A DNA stretch of 64,000 nucleotides from G963675935 sp963675935 (GCA_963675935.2 OY780964.2:868001-932000), one strand, 5' to 3'. Numbered from the stretch's first letter, positions 16,702-26,067 are shown. Notes: generated by a model from the letters alone, not told the origin. Numbers and translations are program-made.

Positions 16702-16971
16702 CTATGCAACGGGAGCTTCGGCCACGGTAATGCTGACTTTGTAGCCGAGACGAGCGAGAAAATCTTCGCAATCCTCCCACGTCAATCCGAACGCTCGCAC
16801 GTCGGCCAAGCCGATGCGGCTGATGATGTCGCGCAATAAATCATGATGTGCTTCTTCCAATTCCTCGTCCATCATAACCGTTTCGGCCCAATCGACCAGT
16901 TGTGCCGGCGTAATGTCATGGTGAAGATAGTCGCGGAGTTTTTTTGCAGCAACTTGCCGAGTGACTATCAT
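16702..16971 (-). CDS. Small conserved hypothetical protein
   Basis: The product, about 89 residues, is acidic and soluble: TRQVAAKKLRDYLHHDITPAQ, LVDWAETVMMDEELEE and ADVRAFGLTWEDCEDFLARL. It reads like a small two-part helical protein seen in several phyla without assigned function; I do not recognise a named family. ATG 16971 or 16980 both fit. It is upstream of hicA on the same strand but 110 bases away, so membership in that module is uncertain. Confidence 0.65.
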   Translation of the reverse strand: MIVTRQVAAKKLRDYLHHDITPAQLVDWAETVMMDEELEEAHHDLLRDIISRIGLADVRAFGLTWEDCEDFLARLGYKVSITVAEAPVA

Positions 16972-17109
16972 GTTTGTCATAATGATGTTATCCGCCGCCG
17001 ATCATTCTATGACGACCGAAGTGGGGGTGTCAAGGCGATTTCCCCTTGCTTATCACATGGATGCGACTTACCATCATCCGTATCTGCCCCATTCCTGGAG
17101 ACCTCGCTG

Positions 17110-19272
17110 ATGAATTCCAGCCGGAAATTGCCGTCATTCGTTGTTGCAATCGCTGTCTTTTTCTCGACTTCCATTCTCTCGGCCGACGAGGGCATGTGGC
17201 TATTCAATGCCCCGCCGAAGAAGCTGCTCAAGGAGAAATATGATTTCGACGCCGCCGACCCGTGGCTCGCCCATCTGCAACAATCGGCCGTGCGATTCAA
17301 CAATGGCGGCTCCGGCTCGTTCGTCTCGGCCGACGGACTGGCGATGACCAACCATCACGTCGGGGCCGACGCCCTGTTCAAGCTCAGCACCAAGGAGCGT
17401 GACCTGCTGCAAAACGGTTTTTACGCCCGGACGAAGGCCGAGGAACTGAAATGCCCCGATTCGGAATTGAACGTGCTTGTGAGCATCGAGGACGTAACCG
17501 CGCGGGTTGCCGAGGCCGTGAAGCCGGCCGCCAATTCGGCCGAGGCCGATCGGCTTCGCCGGGCCGTGATGAGTACGATCGAAAAGGAATCGCTCGACAA
17601 AACCGGGCTGCGCAGCGACGTGATAACGCTCTACAACGGCGGGCTGTATCATCTGTATCGCTACAAAAAATACACCGACGTGCGGCTGGTCTTCGCGCCG
17701 GAGCAGGCCATCGCGTTTTTCGGCGGCGATCCCGACAATTTCGAGTATCCACGCTGCGATCTCGACGTGTGCTTCTTCCGCGTGTATGAAAGCGGCCGTC
17801 CGGCCAAAACGCCGCACTATTTGAAGTGGAATCCGGCGTCGCTCCGCGAGGGCGATTTGACGTTCGTCGCCGGCAATCCGGGCCACACCGAGCGGATGTA
17901 CACGATGGATCATTTGCAAGTGCTGCGCGACATCGTAATGCCCGAGGCGCTCGATGTGCTGCGTCGGCGCGAAGTGCTTTTGACGACTTACAGTCAGCGG
18001 AGCGCGGAGAACGCCCGGCGTGCCCGCGACATGCTGTTTGGCATTCAGAACGGGCGAAAAGCTCGGACGGGCGGATTGGCCGGTTTGCAAGACCCGGCGG
18101 TGATGAAGCGGAAACAGGCCGAGGAAGCATCGCTTCGCACGGGTGCAAGGTGCTTGCATAATTCCGATGATTTCTGCATATACGATACCGCACACAGCGC
18201 CATCAAGAAATCCTTGCTTGCATTTCTGACTAATCGCAAGGAGTATGATCTGTTGGAACGCGGTCAGGCGTTCAATAGCGAGTTGTTCGGCATCGCCCGA
18301 ACCCTGGTTCGACTTGCCGAAGAAACCGAAAAGCCCAATGTCGAGCGATTGCGTGAATACCGGGATTCCAACCTCGAATCGCTCAAGCAAGGGCTGTTTT
18401 CCGACGCTCCGATTTACGCCGGTCTGGAAACCGTGTTGCTGGCCGACTCGCTTGGCATGTTTCTGGAGAAGTCGGCAGATGAGCATGAAATGATGCTGAG
18501 ACTTAGACCCTTCACTTCCGGTATCATTTCCATGCCGGGTATGCGGGAACTCGCTCAAACGGTGCTTGCCAACAAATCGCCCGAAAAACGTGCAGCGGAA
18601 CTCGTGGCCGAGTGCAAATTGGCCGACTTGAAGGAACGTCGCCGTTTGGCCGAGGGCGGCATGAAGGCGATTCGTGCGTCCGGCGACCCGATGATTCGCT
18701 TGGCCCTCTTGGTCGATAAGCCCGCCCGCGAAGTTCGCACGGAGTTCGAGCAGCAAGTGGCCGAGCCGCAGCGCGACGCCTACGGGAAGCTGGCGAACCT
18801 TCGATTCAAGCTGTTCGGCAAAGACACGTATCCCGACGCCACGTTCACACTGCGTCTTTCGTTCGGCCCGGTGAAGAGCGGCGTGGAAAACGGAAAACCC
18901 GTCGCGGCGTGGACGACCATCGGCGACCTCTATCGCAAGGCCGAGGAACACGGCAACGCCGATCCTTACACGCTGCCGAAAAGCTGGATCGAACGCAAAA
19001 ACCGCGTGAATATGGCGACGCCGCTGAACTTCATCAACACGGCCGACATCATCGGCGGCAACTCGGGCAGTCCCGTGGTCAATCGCGCGGGCGAGTTGGT
19101 CGGCATCGTTTTCGACGGCGACATGGCCTCGCTCGTTTGGGATTACGCATACACCGACGAAGGCCGCTCGGTCGCCGTTCACGGCAGCGCGATTCTCGAA
19201 GCGTTGCGGAAGGTTTACGACGCCGGATTGTTGGCCGATGAGTTGGAGGGAAAGCCCGAAGGGCTTGAATAG
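17110..19272 (+). CDS. S46-family dipeptidyl-peptidase (DPP7/DPP11 type)
   Basis: The 720-residue secreted serine peptidase has a signal peptide ending TSILSADEG. Catalytic His is in GLAMTNHHVG (residue 82/83), Asp in FGGDPDNFEYPRCDLDV and nucleophile Ser652 in GGNSGSPVVNRAGELVG. These blocks define family S46, which removes dipeptides from oligopeptide N-termini. After VGIVFD the next residue is Gly. In characterised members Gly here goes with hydrophobic P1 preference (DPP7) and Arg with acidic P1 (DPP11), so DPP7-like specificity is inferred. ATG 17110 is chosen because the longer frame has no signal peptide and overlaps an upstream gene. Confidence 0.93.
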   Translation: MNSSRKLPSFVVAIAVFFSTSILSADEGMWLFNAPPKKLLKEKYDFDAADPWLAHLQQSAVRFNNGGSGSFVSADGLAMTNHHVGADALFKLSTKERDLLQNGFYARTKAEELKCPDSELNVLVSIEDVTARVAEAVKPAANSAEADRLRRAVMSTIEKESLDKTGLRSDVITLYNGGLYHLYRYKKYTDVRLVFAPEQAIAFFGGDPDNFEYPRCDLDVCFFRVYESGRPAKTPHYLKWNPASLREGDLTFVAGNPGHTERMYTMDHLQVLRDIVMPEALDVLRRREVLLTTYSQRSAENARRARDMLFGIQNGRKARTGGLAGLQDPAVMKRKQAEEASLRTGARCLHNSDDFCIYDTAHSAIKKSLLAFLTNRKEYDLLERGQAFNSELFGIARTLVRLAEETEKPNVERLREYRDSNLESLKQGLFSDAPIYAGLETVLLADSLGMFLEKSADEHEMMLRLRPFTSGIISMPGMRELAQTVLANKSPEKRAAELVAECKLADLKERRRLAEGGMKAIRASGDPMIRLALLVDKPAREVRTEFEQQVAEPQRDAYGKLANLRFKLFGKDTYPDATFTLRLSFGPVKSGVENGKPVAAWTTIGDLYRKAEEHGNADPYTLPKSWIERKNRVNMATPLNFINTADIIGGNSGSPVVNRAGELVGIVFDGDMASLVWDYAYTDEGRSVAVHGSAILEALRKVYDAGLLADELEGKPEGLE

Positions 19273-19449
19273 GATAGCCCAGGGTTGCCGCTCCGAGCGG
19301 CTACCCTGGGTTTGAAGGCGATAGTGTACGCAATTACCCCGAAGGGGTTTCGTAGAGCCGCCTCGCCTACGCAACCCTTTCAGGGTTGAATGAATGAAAT
19401 CCGACCGTTTTCCCAGGGTAGCCGCTCGAAGCGGCAACCCTGGGCTATC
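19273..19449. repeat. Composite inverted pair of family H palindromes
   Basis: CCCAGGGTTGCCGCTCCGAG (from 19278) and an inverted counterpart CCCAGGGTAGCCGCTCGAAG (from 19412) frame about 100 bases. An outer GATAGCCCAGG/CCTGGGCTATC pair encloses both. It lies between the convergent S46 and transketolase genes. Confidence 0.8.
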
Positions 19450-19495
19450 TTATAACAAGCCCTTCGGGCTATATTGCGGAATGCCGTTACTGCCG

Positions 19496-19522
19496 CACGG
19501 CGAACAAGTTCGCCAGCTAAAC
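19496..19522. repeat. Half element of family B
   Basis: CACGGCGAACAAGTTCGCCA followed by GCTAAAC matches the family B right arm with one mismatch. It is close to the transketolase 3' end. Confidence 0.7.
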
Positions 19523-19553
19523 GGTGGTGAAAATTTCCGGCTAAATACAGAGA

Positions 19554-21686
19554 CTACACCTTCTTCGCCGCGGCGACGACGTTCTCGACCGTGATGCCGA
19601 AATGCTTCAATAGTACGCCGACCGGCGCCGACGCGCCGAATCCGGTCATGCCGATGAACTCGCCCTGCAAGCCGAGGTAGCGGTCCCAACCTTGCCGGAT
19701 GCCAAGCTCGACGCCCACGCGGCGCGTGACCGCCGGCGGCAACACCGAGTCGCGATAATCGGCTGGCTGCGCGTCGAACAATTCCCAACACGGAAGGCTC
19801 ACCACGCGAGCCTTGACGCCCTCGGCCGCAAGCCGATCCTGGGCCTGAAGGCAAAGCGAAACCTCGCTGCCCGTGGCGATCAACAGCACGTCGGGCCGGC
19901 CGTCGGGGGCGTCGGCCAAAATGTAGCCGCCACGTGAAACGCCCTCGGCCGAGGCGTATTTCGTGCGGTCGAGCGTGGGCAAATTCTGGCGCGTCAGCAC
20001 CAAGGCCGCCGGACGGTCTTTTTGCGACATCACCACACGATACGATTCGGCCACCTCGTTGGCGTCGGCCGGGCGAAGTACCAAAAGGTTCGGAATCGCC
20101 CGCAACGCGGCCAGATGCTCGATCGGCTGATGCGTCGGTCCGTCTTCGCCGACGCCGATCGAGTCGTGCGTGAAGATATAGAAGACCGGCAGGCCCATCA
20201 GCGCGGCAAGCCGGATGGGCGGCCGCATGTAATCGGTGAAGACGAAGAACGTGGCCCCGAAAGATCGCAGTCCGCAAAGGGTCAGGCCGTTGCAAATGGC
20301 GCCCATCGCGTGTTCGCGGATTCCGAAGTGGAAATTGCGGCCGGCGTATTGACCGGCGGCAAAATCGCCCGCTCCGTCGAACGCGAGCCGGGAATTATTC
20401 GACGGGGCCAGATCGGCCGAACCGCCCAGCAGCCACGGAATGCGCCGAGCGATTTGATTGAGCACCTTGCCCGATGAAACGCGGCTGGCCATGCCCTTCG
20501 CGTCGGCCGGAAACGTCGCGATGTCGGCGGCCCAATCCTCGGGCAGTTCGCGACGTTCGATCCGCTCAAGCTGGGCCGACAGATCGGGATATTTCGCTTT
20601 GTATTGGTTGAACTGCGCCGTCCAATCGGCCGCGAGCTTCGCGCCGCGAGCGCCGACGCCCTGGCGGAAATGTTCGACCACTTCGTTGGGGACCAAAAAC
20701 TTCTCGTTTTCCGGCCAGCCGTAAGCGACTTTCGTCAGGCGGATTTCCTCATCGCCCAAAGGCGCGCCGTGGGCTTCGTGGCTATCGGCCTTGTTCGGCG
20801 CGCCGTAGCCGATCACGCTGCGCACGATAATGAGCGTGGGCCGATCGGCCGAGAACGACCACGACCGCTCCTTCTCGCTCGGCACTTGCAAATGGTGCGG
20901 CTCATTGGCGAAAGCCGATTCCCGCTCGGCCGCCTTGGGATTGCGGAACATGTCGAGCGCCTTGCGTAGCGCCGGCAGATGGTTCACGTCGCTCACCCAA
21001 AGCACGTTCCAGCCGTAGCCCGCGAACCGCAGCGCGACGTCCTCGCTGAAGCTCAAGTCGGTGCGGCCCTCGATCGTGATGCGGTTGTCGTCGTAAATCC
21101 AACAGAGGTTCGAGAGTTTCAGGTGCCCGGCCAGCGAGGCAGCCTCGCCGCTGACGCCCTCCATCATGTCGCCGTCGCCGCAGAGGGCATAAACATTGAA
21201 GTCGAACAGATCGAAGCCGGGCCGATTGTAGGTGGCGGCGAACCACCGCGAGGCGGCGGCCATGCCCACGCTGTTGGCCACGCCCGCGCCCAACGGCCCG
21301 GTGGTGGTTTCAACGCCGGACGTGTGGCCATGTTCGGGGTGGCCGGGGCATCGGCTGTTCAACTGGCGGAACTGCCGCAGATCGTCGAGCGAGACGGCCG
21401 GCTCGGCGGTTGGGCGGCCGTTTTTGTCCAACTGTTTGACACCCGACAAATGCAGCACCGAGTAGAGCAAGGCCGAGGCGTGTCCGCAGGATAGCACGAA
21501 CCGATCGCGGTTCATCCAGCCAGGCTGGGCCGGATCGTAGCGGAGCACGTCGTTGAACAGCGTATAGGCGACGGGGGCCAGGGCCATCGGCGTGCCGGGG
21601 TGGCCGCTGTTGGCCGCTTGCACGGCGTCCATCGAGAGGGTGCGGATCGTGTCGATGGCAAGTTGTTCGATCGGTTTTTTGGGCAT
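19554..21686 (-). CDS. tkt: Transketolase
   Basis: The 710-residue thiamine-diphosphate enzyme transfers two-carbon units in the pentose phosphate pathway. N-terminal motifs are IRTLSMDAVQAANSGHPGTP, SCGHASALLYSVLHL and the TPP/Mg-binding CGDGDMMEGVSGEAASLAGH. The pyrimidine-binding domain has NFHFGIREHAMGAICNGLTL and THDSIGVGEDGPTHQPIEHL. Length is somewhat longer than the usual 660-680. The stop lies just beyond a partial family B arm. Confidence 0.97.
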   Translation of the reverse strand: MPKKPIEQLAIDTIRTLSMDAVQAANSGHPGTPMALAPVAYTLFNDVLRYDPAQPGWMNRDRFVLSCGHASALLYSVLHLSGVKQLDKNGRPTAEPAVSLDDLRQFRQLNSRCPGHPEHGHTSGVETTTGPLGAGVANSVGMAAASRWFAATYNRPGFDLFDFNVYALCGDGDMMEGVSGEAASLAGHLKLSNLCWIYDDNRITIEGRTDLSFSEDVALRFAGYGWNVLWVSDVNHLPALRKALDMFRNPKAAERESAFANEPHHLQVPSEKERSWSFSADRPTLIIVRSVIGYGAPNKADSHEAHGAPLGDEEIRLTKVAYGWPENEKFLVPNEVVEHFRQGVGARGAKLAADWTAQFNQYKAKYPDLSAQLERIERRELPEDWAADIATFPADAKGMASRVSSGKVLNQIARRIPWLLGGSADLAPSNNSRLAFDGAGDFAAGQYAGRNFHFGIREHAMGAICNGLTLCGLRSFGATFFVFTDYMRPPIRLAALMGLPVFYIFTHDSIGVGEDGPTHQPIEHLAALRAIPNLLVLRPADANEVAESYRVVMSQKDRPAALVLTRQNLPTLDRTKYASAEGVSRGGYILADAPDGRPDVLLIATGSEVSLCLQAQDRLAAEGVKARVVSLPCWELFDAQPADYRDSVLPPAVTRRVGVELGIRQGWDRYLGLQGEFIGMTGFGASAPVGVLLKHFGITVENVVAAAKKV

Positions 21687-21833
21687 TTTAAGTCGGTTAA
21701 GGCTAATGGTCCGCGGCGGGCGATATTTTGCCGTCCAGTTTATGGGGATTGCCGTCCGGCGTCAACGCGGCGGACGAAGCGTTACTACCCCATATCCCAT
21801 TTATTGAGAGTCAGCTTGGCAATGTCGCAATAG

Positions 21834-22194
21834 CCGGGGGCTAACAGCCTCGTTGTTACACACAAGTCAATCGGATTGGAACAGAAAAGATATTTGCAGC
21901 AGTGCCTTTTCTCTAGCCCAGGCGTTTACGCCTGTGGTTAGAGGCCGGACTATTGTTTTCTTTTTTCCCTCAGCCCCCTTCAGGGGGCGCGATGCTGGGC
22001 GATTTCAGGCCGTTTTCGCCATGAAACCACATTGCGCCCCATGAATGGGGCTAAAGAAAAAAGAAAAAAATATGGAGGGAATCCTTTCCACAGGCGTAAA
22101 CGCCTGGGCTAGAGAAAAGACACAGAATGCGAAAATTTGTCCGATATTTCCAACCGTCAGCTTGTGTGTAACAACGAGGGCTAACAGCCCCCGG
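21834..22194. repeat. Composite 361-bp nested palindrome
   Basis: The outer arms start CCGGGGGCT (21834) and end AGCCCCCGG (22194), with CGTTGTTACACACAAG inverted inside them. The middle arms TTTTCTCTAGCCCAGGCGTT (21907) and its complement end at 22118. Inner GC-rich arms surround GCCATGAAACC. Three concentric inverted repeats fill most of the transketolase-DUF1559 gap; short ORFs here are by-products of the repeat. Confidence 0.9.
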
Positions 22195-22242
22195 AAAGTG
22201 CTTTCCATTATCAATGCCTCCGACACTTACTATCTGACGGAC

Positions 22243-22270
22243 AATAGCCGGCGAAAAAAGTTCGCCGCGT
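22243..22270. repeat. Degenerate family B arm
   Basis: AATAGCCGGCGAAAAAAGTT then CGCCGCGTT resembles the left arm of family B with an altered centre. Confidence 0.45.
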
Positions 22271-22377
22271 TGGGTGTGTCGCGCCGGGGGGGGTATCACG
22301 CCCTTGCGTGTTGGGTTAAAATGGCATTCCTTGTTTGGCGTCAAAAAAACCTTCTTTTCCCCAAAACGAGGTGATTC

Positions 22378-24048
22378 ATGCTTCGGAAGTATCGTCGGGC
22401 GATTGCGTTGATGTTGGCCGTCGTGATGACCTATTCCCCCATGATGGTTTGCGCCCAGCAGCCGGCGACGGAAAAACCGTCTTCGGTCGGCAAGGCGAAA
22501 ATCGATCTCGGTTACGTTACGCCGGCAACCGCGGCGGCCGTGGTCGTTTATCCTCGGCACGTCTTCACCGCGCCGGGAATGGAAATGCTGCCGGTCGAGG
22601 TTATCTCGGCGGCCGGCAAGAAAGAGTTGGGGATCGATCCGGTGGAAATCGAGCAGATCGTGGCGATTGCCGAGCCGCCGCAAGCAGGCCCGCCGCGCGT
22701 GGCGATTCTCGTGCGCATGGCCAAGCCGCTCGACAAGGGACCGATCCTCGCGCCGTTGTGGAAAACCACCACCGAGGCCCAACTCAAGGGCAAAACATAT
22801 CGCCAGGCAAAATCGCCCATGACCCCGAGCATCTACCAGCCCGACGACCGCACGATCGTCGTGGCCAGCGACGATCTGTTGCGCGAGATCGTCGAAGGCG
22901 GTCAGCCGAAGGCGGGAAAGATGAGCAAGATATTGGGCCGGATCGCCGAGCCGTCCGACGCGATGGCGATTTTGCTGGTCGAGCCGATTCGCCCGTTGCT
23001 GGCCGGCCCGCTCGAAATGATGCCGCTTCCGCCGCCATTCGGCGATGACGTGAAAAAACTGCCCGAACAGTTGAACTCGATCGGCGTGAAGGTAAATCTC
23101 ACGGGCGATATGGCGATGTCGCTGACGCTCAAGGCCACCGACGAAGCGGCGGCCGAGGCAGTCGAGCAGACGATCGACAAGTATCTGACGTTGGCCCAAC
23201 AGATGGCGACGGCGCAGGCCGCGCAGCGGTCGGCCGGCAGCGACGATCCGGTGGAAAAGGCGATGGGGCAATACACGAAGCGCATGAGCGAGCACATGTT
23301 TCAGGCGATTCGCCCGGTGCGCAAGGGCCAAACGCTGACGTTGGCCACGGACAAAGGGACACAGCAGGCGCAGGTTCAGATTGCCGTGATCGGCGTTCTC
23401 GTCGCGTTGCTGTTGCCGGCGGTGCAGGCCGCCCGCGAGGCCGCGCGACGTGTTTCATCGTCGAACAACATGAAGCAAATTTCCCTGGCGATGCACAACT
23501 ACGGCCAAGCCAACCGTGTTCTGCCGCCGGCGTACAAAGCCAACAAGGATGGCAAGCCGCTGTTGAGTTGGCGCGTGTTGATTTTGCCGTATGTTGAGGA
23601 GGCGGGATTGTACGACCAGTTTCATCTCGACGAGCCGTGGGACAGCCCGAACAACAAGCCGCTGATCGCCAAGATGCCAAAGATCTATCAAAACCCGAAT
23701 AACGGCAAATTGGCCGACGGCAAGACGAACTATCTGACGGTTCGCGGCAAGAAGACGATTTTCTCGGGCGGCGAGGGCACGTCGTTCGGAAAAATCCGCG
23801 ACGGTTTGTCGAACACGATCATGACGGTTGAAGTGCCAAACGAGAGTGCGGTTGTTTGGACCAAGCCGGACGATTTCGAGTACAACGAAGAGAATCCGCT
23901 CAAGGGTCTTACGGGCCTTCGCATGGGCGGGTTTAATGTCGGCATGGCCGACGGCTCGGTGCGTTTTCTCCGCTCGTCGATCGATCCGAAGGTTCTGAAA
24001 GCATTGTTCACGCGTGACGGCGGCGAACCGATCAGCGACTTGGATTGA
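22378..24048 (+). CDS. DUF1559 domain protein with internal pilin-like segment
   Basis: The 556-residue protein has a signal peptide (LMLAVVMTYSPMMVCAQQ). A long N-terminal region of about 310 residues follows (VVVYPRHVFTAPGMEMLP and onward). A mid-protein hydrophobic stretch, AVIGVLVALLLPAVQAAREA, leads into the planctomycete DUF1559 domain: NNMKQISLAMHNYGQ, WRVLILPYVEEAGLYDQF, RDGLSNTIMTVEV and the C-terminal MADGSVRFL box. In most DUF1559 proteins the pseudopilin helix is at the N-terminus, so a signal-peptide domain in front of it is an unusual arrangement. Role in secretion or the cell surface is inferred. Confidence 0.88.
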   Translation: MLRKYRRAIALMLAVVMTYSPMMVCAQQPATEKPSSVGKAKIDLGYVTPATAAAVVVYPRHVFTAPGMEMLPVEVISAAGKKELGIDPVEIEQIVAIAEPPQAGPPRVAILVRMAKPLDKGPILAPLWKTTTEAQLKGKTYRQAKSPMTPSIYQPDDRTIVVASDDLLREIVEGGQPKAGKMSKILGRIAEPSDAMAILLVEPIRPLLAGPLEMMPLPPPFGDDVKKLPEQLNSIGVKVNLTGDMAMSLTLKATDEAAAEAVEQTIDKYLTLAQQMATAQAAQRSAGSDDPVEKAMGQYTKRMSEHMFQAIRPVRKGQTLTLATDKGTQQAQVQIAVIGVLVALLLPAVQAAREAARRVSSSNNMKQISLAMHNYGQANRVLPPAYKANKDGKPLLSWRVLILPYVEEAGLYDQFHLDEPWDSPNNKPLIAKMPKIYQNPNNGKLADGKTNYLTVRGKKTIFSGGEGTSFGKIRDGLSNTIMTVEVPNESAVVWTKPDDFEYNEENPLKGLTGLRMGGFNVGMADGSVRFLRSSIDPKVLKALFTRDGGEPISDLD

Positions 24049-24081
24049 TGAACGACGTTTGAGTTCGCTCGAAGAAAAGAA

Positions 24082-24151
24082 AATAGCCGGGGGGCTGGGC
24101 GGCCCGCGATGCGCGGCGGCCGATCGCGGGTCGCCCAGCCTCCCGGCTATT
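24082..24151. repeat. Long GC-rich hairpin after the DUF1559 gene
   Basis: AATAGCCGGGGGGCTGGGCG at the left is mirrored by CGCCCAGCCTCCCGGCTATT at the right around a CGCGAT dyad. It lies between two convergent genes and could stop transcription from both sides, though no T-run follows. Confidence 0.75.
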
Positions 24152-24161
24152 GATGAATTCG

Positions 24162-24578
24162 TTAGAACGCAAACACCTCGGGCGACACATGGAAATATCG
24201 CGCGAGTTTGCCGATGTGGTTCCGATTCAAGGAACGCTTGCCTTTGAGAACTTCGGAAATCGTGGAGTCCGCGATTCCCGTCGCCTTGGAAACTTCCGTT
24301 TGGGAAACGCCCTTGGCTTCGATCAGGTGACGAAGCATTTGCACGTCGGAAACCGGAGCAATGGGGTGGGCTTCGCTCTCGTATTGTTCAATCAAGTCGC
24401 CAAGCACCTCAAGGTAATCTTCTTCTTCCGCGGCAAGTTTTTCCCGGTCCAAAAGCGAATCGACCATCTTGACCGCCGCATTCAATTCCTTGTCGGAACG
24501 GATGGGACGAAGCGGGAAACGGAGAACCAGTTCAAAATAGGGGTCGATGGCCTTTCCTTTTCGGGTTGCAGTAGCCAT
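24162..24578 (-). CDS. higA: HigA-type antitoxin with HTH domain
   Basis: The 138-residue protein has an N-terminal acidic helical region (EEDYLEVLGDLIEQYE) and a C-terminal XRE helix-turn-helix (VSQTEVSKATGIADSTISEV, LKGKRSLNRNHIGKLARYF). It should neutralise HigB and repress the operon. Its ATG shares one base with the toxin stop (TAATG) and AGAGGA lies upstream, so this start is chosen over one 18 bases earlier. Confidence 0.93.
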   Translation of the reverse strand: MATATRKGKAIDPYFELVLRFPLRPIRSDKELNAAVKMVDSLLDREKLAAEEEDYLEVLGDLIEQYESEAHPIAPVSDVQMLRHLIEAKGVSQTEVSKATGIADSTISEVLKGKRSLNRNHIGKLARYFHVSPEVFAF

Positions 24579-24871
24579 TAGCAGTCCTCTTTCCATGTGC
24601 CTCTATTGTATTCTTGGTGCGTCATCACATGTCGGATGTAGAGTTTTCCACGGTTGAAGTGAATGACAACCACTAACCGAAACTTGTTCCCGCCAATGTT
24701 GAACACGGTGCATCGGCCCACTTGATCCGCCGCGGGGTACGCTTGCCGAATATCGGCGAAAGACTCCCACGCGGCCCGTTTGGCCACGCGATGCCAAGCC
24801 CGAAGCGGTTCCTTTGCCGCGGGCCACTTTTCCCAAAACTCCCGCAGCTTCTTTTCAGATATGACGTGCAT
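24578..24871 (-). CDS. higB: HigB-type toxin (RelE-like mRNA interferase)
   Basis: The product, about 97 residues, matches the HigB group of COG4680: MHVISEKKLREFWEKWPAAK, LRAWHRVAKRAAWESFADI, CTVFNIGGNKFRLVVVIHF and LYIRHVMTHQEYNRG. The C-terminal RHVMTHxEY with conserved His and Tyr is the family catalytic signature. Toxin-first order and overlap with higA fit a type II module. GTG 24880 is an alternative start. Confidence 0.93.
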   Translation of the reverse strand: MHVISEKKLREFWEKWPAAKEPLRAWHRVAKRAAWESFADIRQAYPAADQVGRCTVFNIGGNKFRLVVVIHFNRGKLYIRHVMTHQEYNRGTWKEDC

Positions 24872-24995
24872 CCCTGCCACCCCTCATTATCGTCTTCACG
24901 CTCAATTATTTTCACAAAATGCGAAAATGTCAAGTCGAAATCGGGCCCAAACGAGCGTAAGACTGGATTTTCTGCGAAATCTCACGCCGCGGGAA

Positions 24996-25069
24996 GGGGA
25001 CAGGTCCATGTTTTCGGCCAACATTTTTTGGCAAAAAACATCTTCCCGCCGAAAAATGGACCAGTCCCC
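24996..25069. repeat. Palindromic element, family A
   Basis: GGGGACAGGTCCATGTTTTC at the left is mirrored by GAAAAATGGACCAGTCCCC at the right. It sits 14 bases beyond the phoU stop codon. Confidence 0.9.
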
Positions 25070-25083
25070 GGTGGGTCCGGGCT

Positions 25084-25746
25084 TTACGAATCCGCCTTGT
25101 TGTGCCGAATGATCCGGCCCTCGGACATGTAAATCACGTCCTCCGCGATGTTCGTCGCGCAGTCGGCGATTCGCTCCAAATTGCGAGAAACCGCCAACAA
25201 ACGCATCAGCGGCCGAACCTTGTCCGGCTCGCGGCGAATTTGATCCTCCGCGCCCAAGCGAATCTCCCGCTTGATGCGGTCCACCTCGTCGTCGCGCCGG
25301 CAGACGTCGGCCGCGAGCCGCCCGTCCATGTTCACCAAGGCGTCGATGCTGTCGCGCATCATCGCGTGCGTCTTCTCCCACATCCCGGCAATGTCGAAAG
25401 CGATCGGCATGGCCGGCTCGGCCGCGAACGACTCGGCCTTCCGGGCGATGTTCACCGCCAAGTCGCCGATCCGCTCCAAATCGTTGTTGATCTTCATCGC
25501 GGCGATGATGAACCGAAGGTCGATGGCCACGGGCTGGTGCAGGGCGAGAATCTTCAGGCACTCCTCTTCGATCTCGACCTCGCGGCGGTCGATCTCGGCG
25601 TCGCGGCCCTCGACGTTTCGGGCAAGCTCGACGTCGCGGTTCAAGAGGGCCTGAACCGATGATTGCACCTGATCCTCGACGATCGCGCAGAGGGAGAGGA
25701 TGGCGTTTTTCGTCCGGTCGATCTCTCGCTGCAAATGTACCGACAT
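25084..25746 (-). CDS. phoU: PhoU-family phosphate transport regulator
   Basis: The 220-residue protein is two three-helix bundles with duplicated PhoU motifs: IAAMKINNDLERIGDLAVNI in the first half and LLAVSRNLERIADCATNIAE in the second. These Glu/Asp-rich helices bind metal clusters and signal phosphate status between the Pst transporter and PhoR. ATG 25746 follows GAGGAG. The longer frame upstream only translates a repeat. No pst or phoR genes are adjacent. Confidence 0.95.
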   Translation of the reverse strand: MSVHLQREIDRTKNAILSLCAIVEDQVQSSVQALLNRDVELARNVEGRDAEIDRREVEIEEECLKILALHQPVAIDLRFIIAAMKINNDLERIGDLAVNIARKAESFAAEPAMPIAFDIAGMWEKTHAMMRDSIDALVNMDGRLAADVCRRDDEVDRIKREIRLGAEDQIRREPDKVRPLMRLLAVSRNLERIADCATNIAEDVIYMSEGRIIRHNKADS

Positions 25747-25838
25747 TTTGGCTCCTCGATGCGAGGGGATTCTCCGCTTACGGATGGAGTTGTACGGTAG
25801 CCGATCAAGGTGGAAATGGCAAGCGGGGCCTGTCGTTG

Positions 25839-25975
25839 TGTGCGGCAAGATTCTATGGCAGCTAGGCCATTTTGTCATTCTGAGCGCAGCGAAGAATCTC
25901 GTTTTCCCGGTGGCGCGGGCGAGATTCTTCGCTGCGCTCAGAATGACCGAGCTTGCCAGGAAATTTGGCCGCACA
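25839..25975. repeat. Nested palindromes: family G inside an outer inverted repeat
   Basis: The inner element GTCATTCTGAGCGCAGCGAA (25874) to TTCGCTGCGCTCAGAATGAC (25947) is a clean inverted repeat. Degenerate outer arms starting TGTGCGGC and ending GCCGCACA enclose it. Confidence 0.8.
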
Positions 25976-25981
25976 CCTGTC

Positions 25982-26062
25982 GTTTAGCCGGCGAGTTTAC
26001 TCGCCGCGCGTGGATGGGAGGGTATCACTGCCAAACGCGGCGAGTAAACTCGCCGGCTAAAC
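25982..26062. repeat. Palindromic element, family B (variant GAGTTTACTC)
   Basis: GTTTAGCCGGCGAGTTTACT at the left and AGTAAACTCGCCGGCTAAAC at the right. Both arms carry the same compensatory change (AACTTGTT to AGTTTACT), which keeps pairing. Confidence 0.92.
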
Positions 26063-26067
26063 GGAGT

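Noticed and set aside
17200..19437. Minus-strand frame of 745 codons opposite the S46 peptidase
   Set aside because: The plus-strand gene has full catalytic motifs. The antisense frame has none and reads into a repeat at its start.
21853..22226. Short ORFs on both strands in the tkt-DUF1559 gap
   Set aside because: They are translations of the nested palindrome; the two strands give near-identical peptides (LAQAFTPV).
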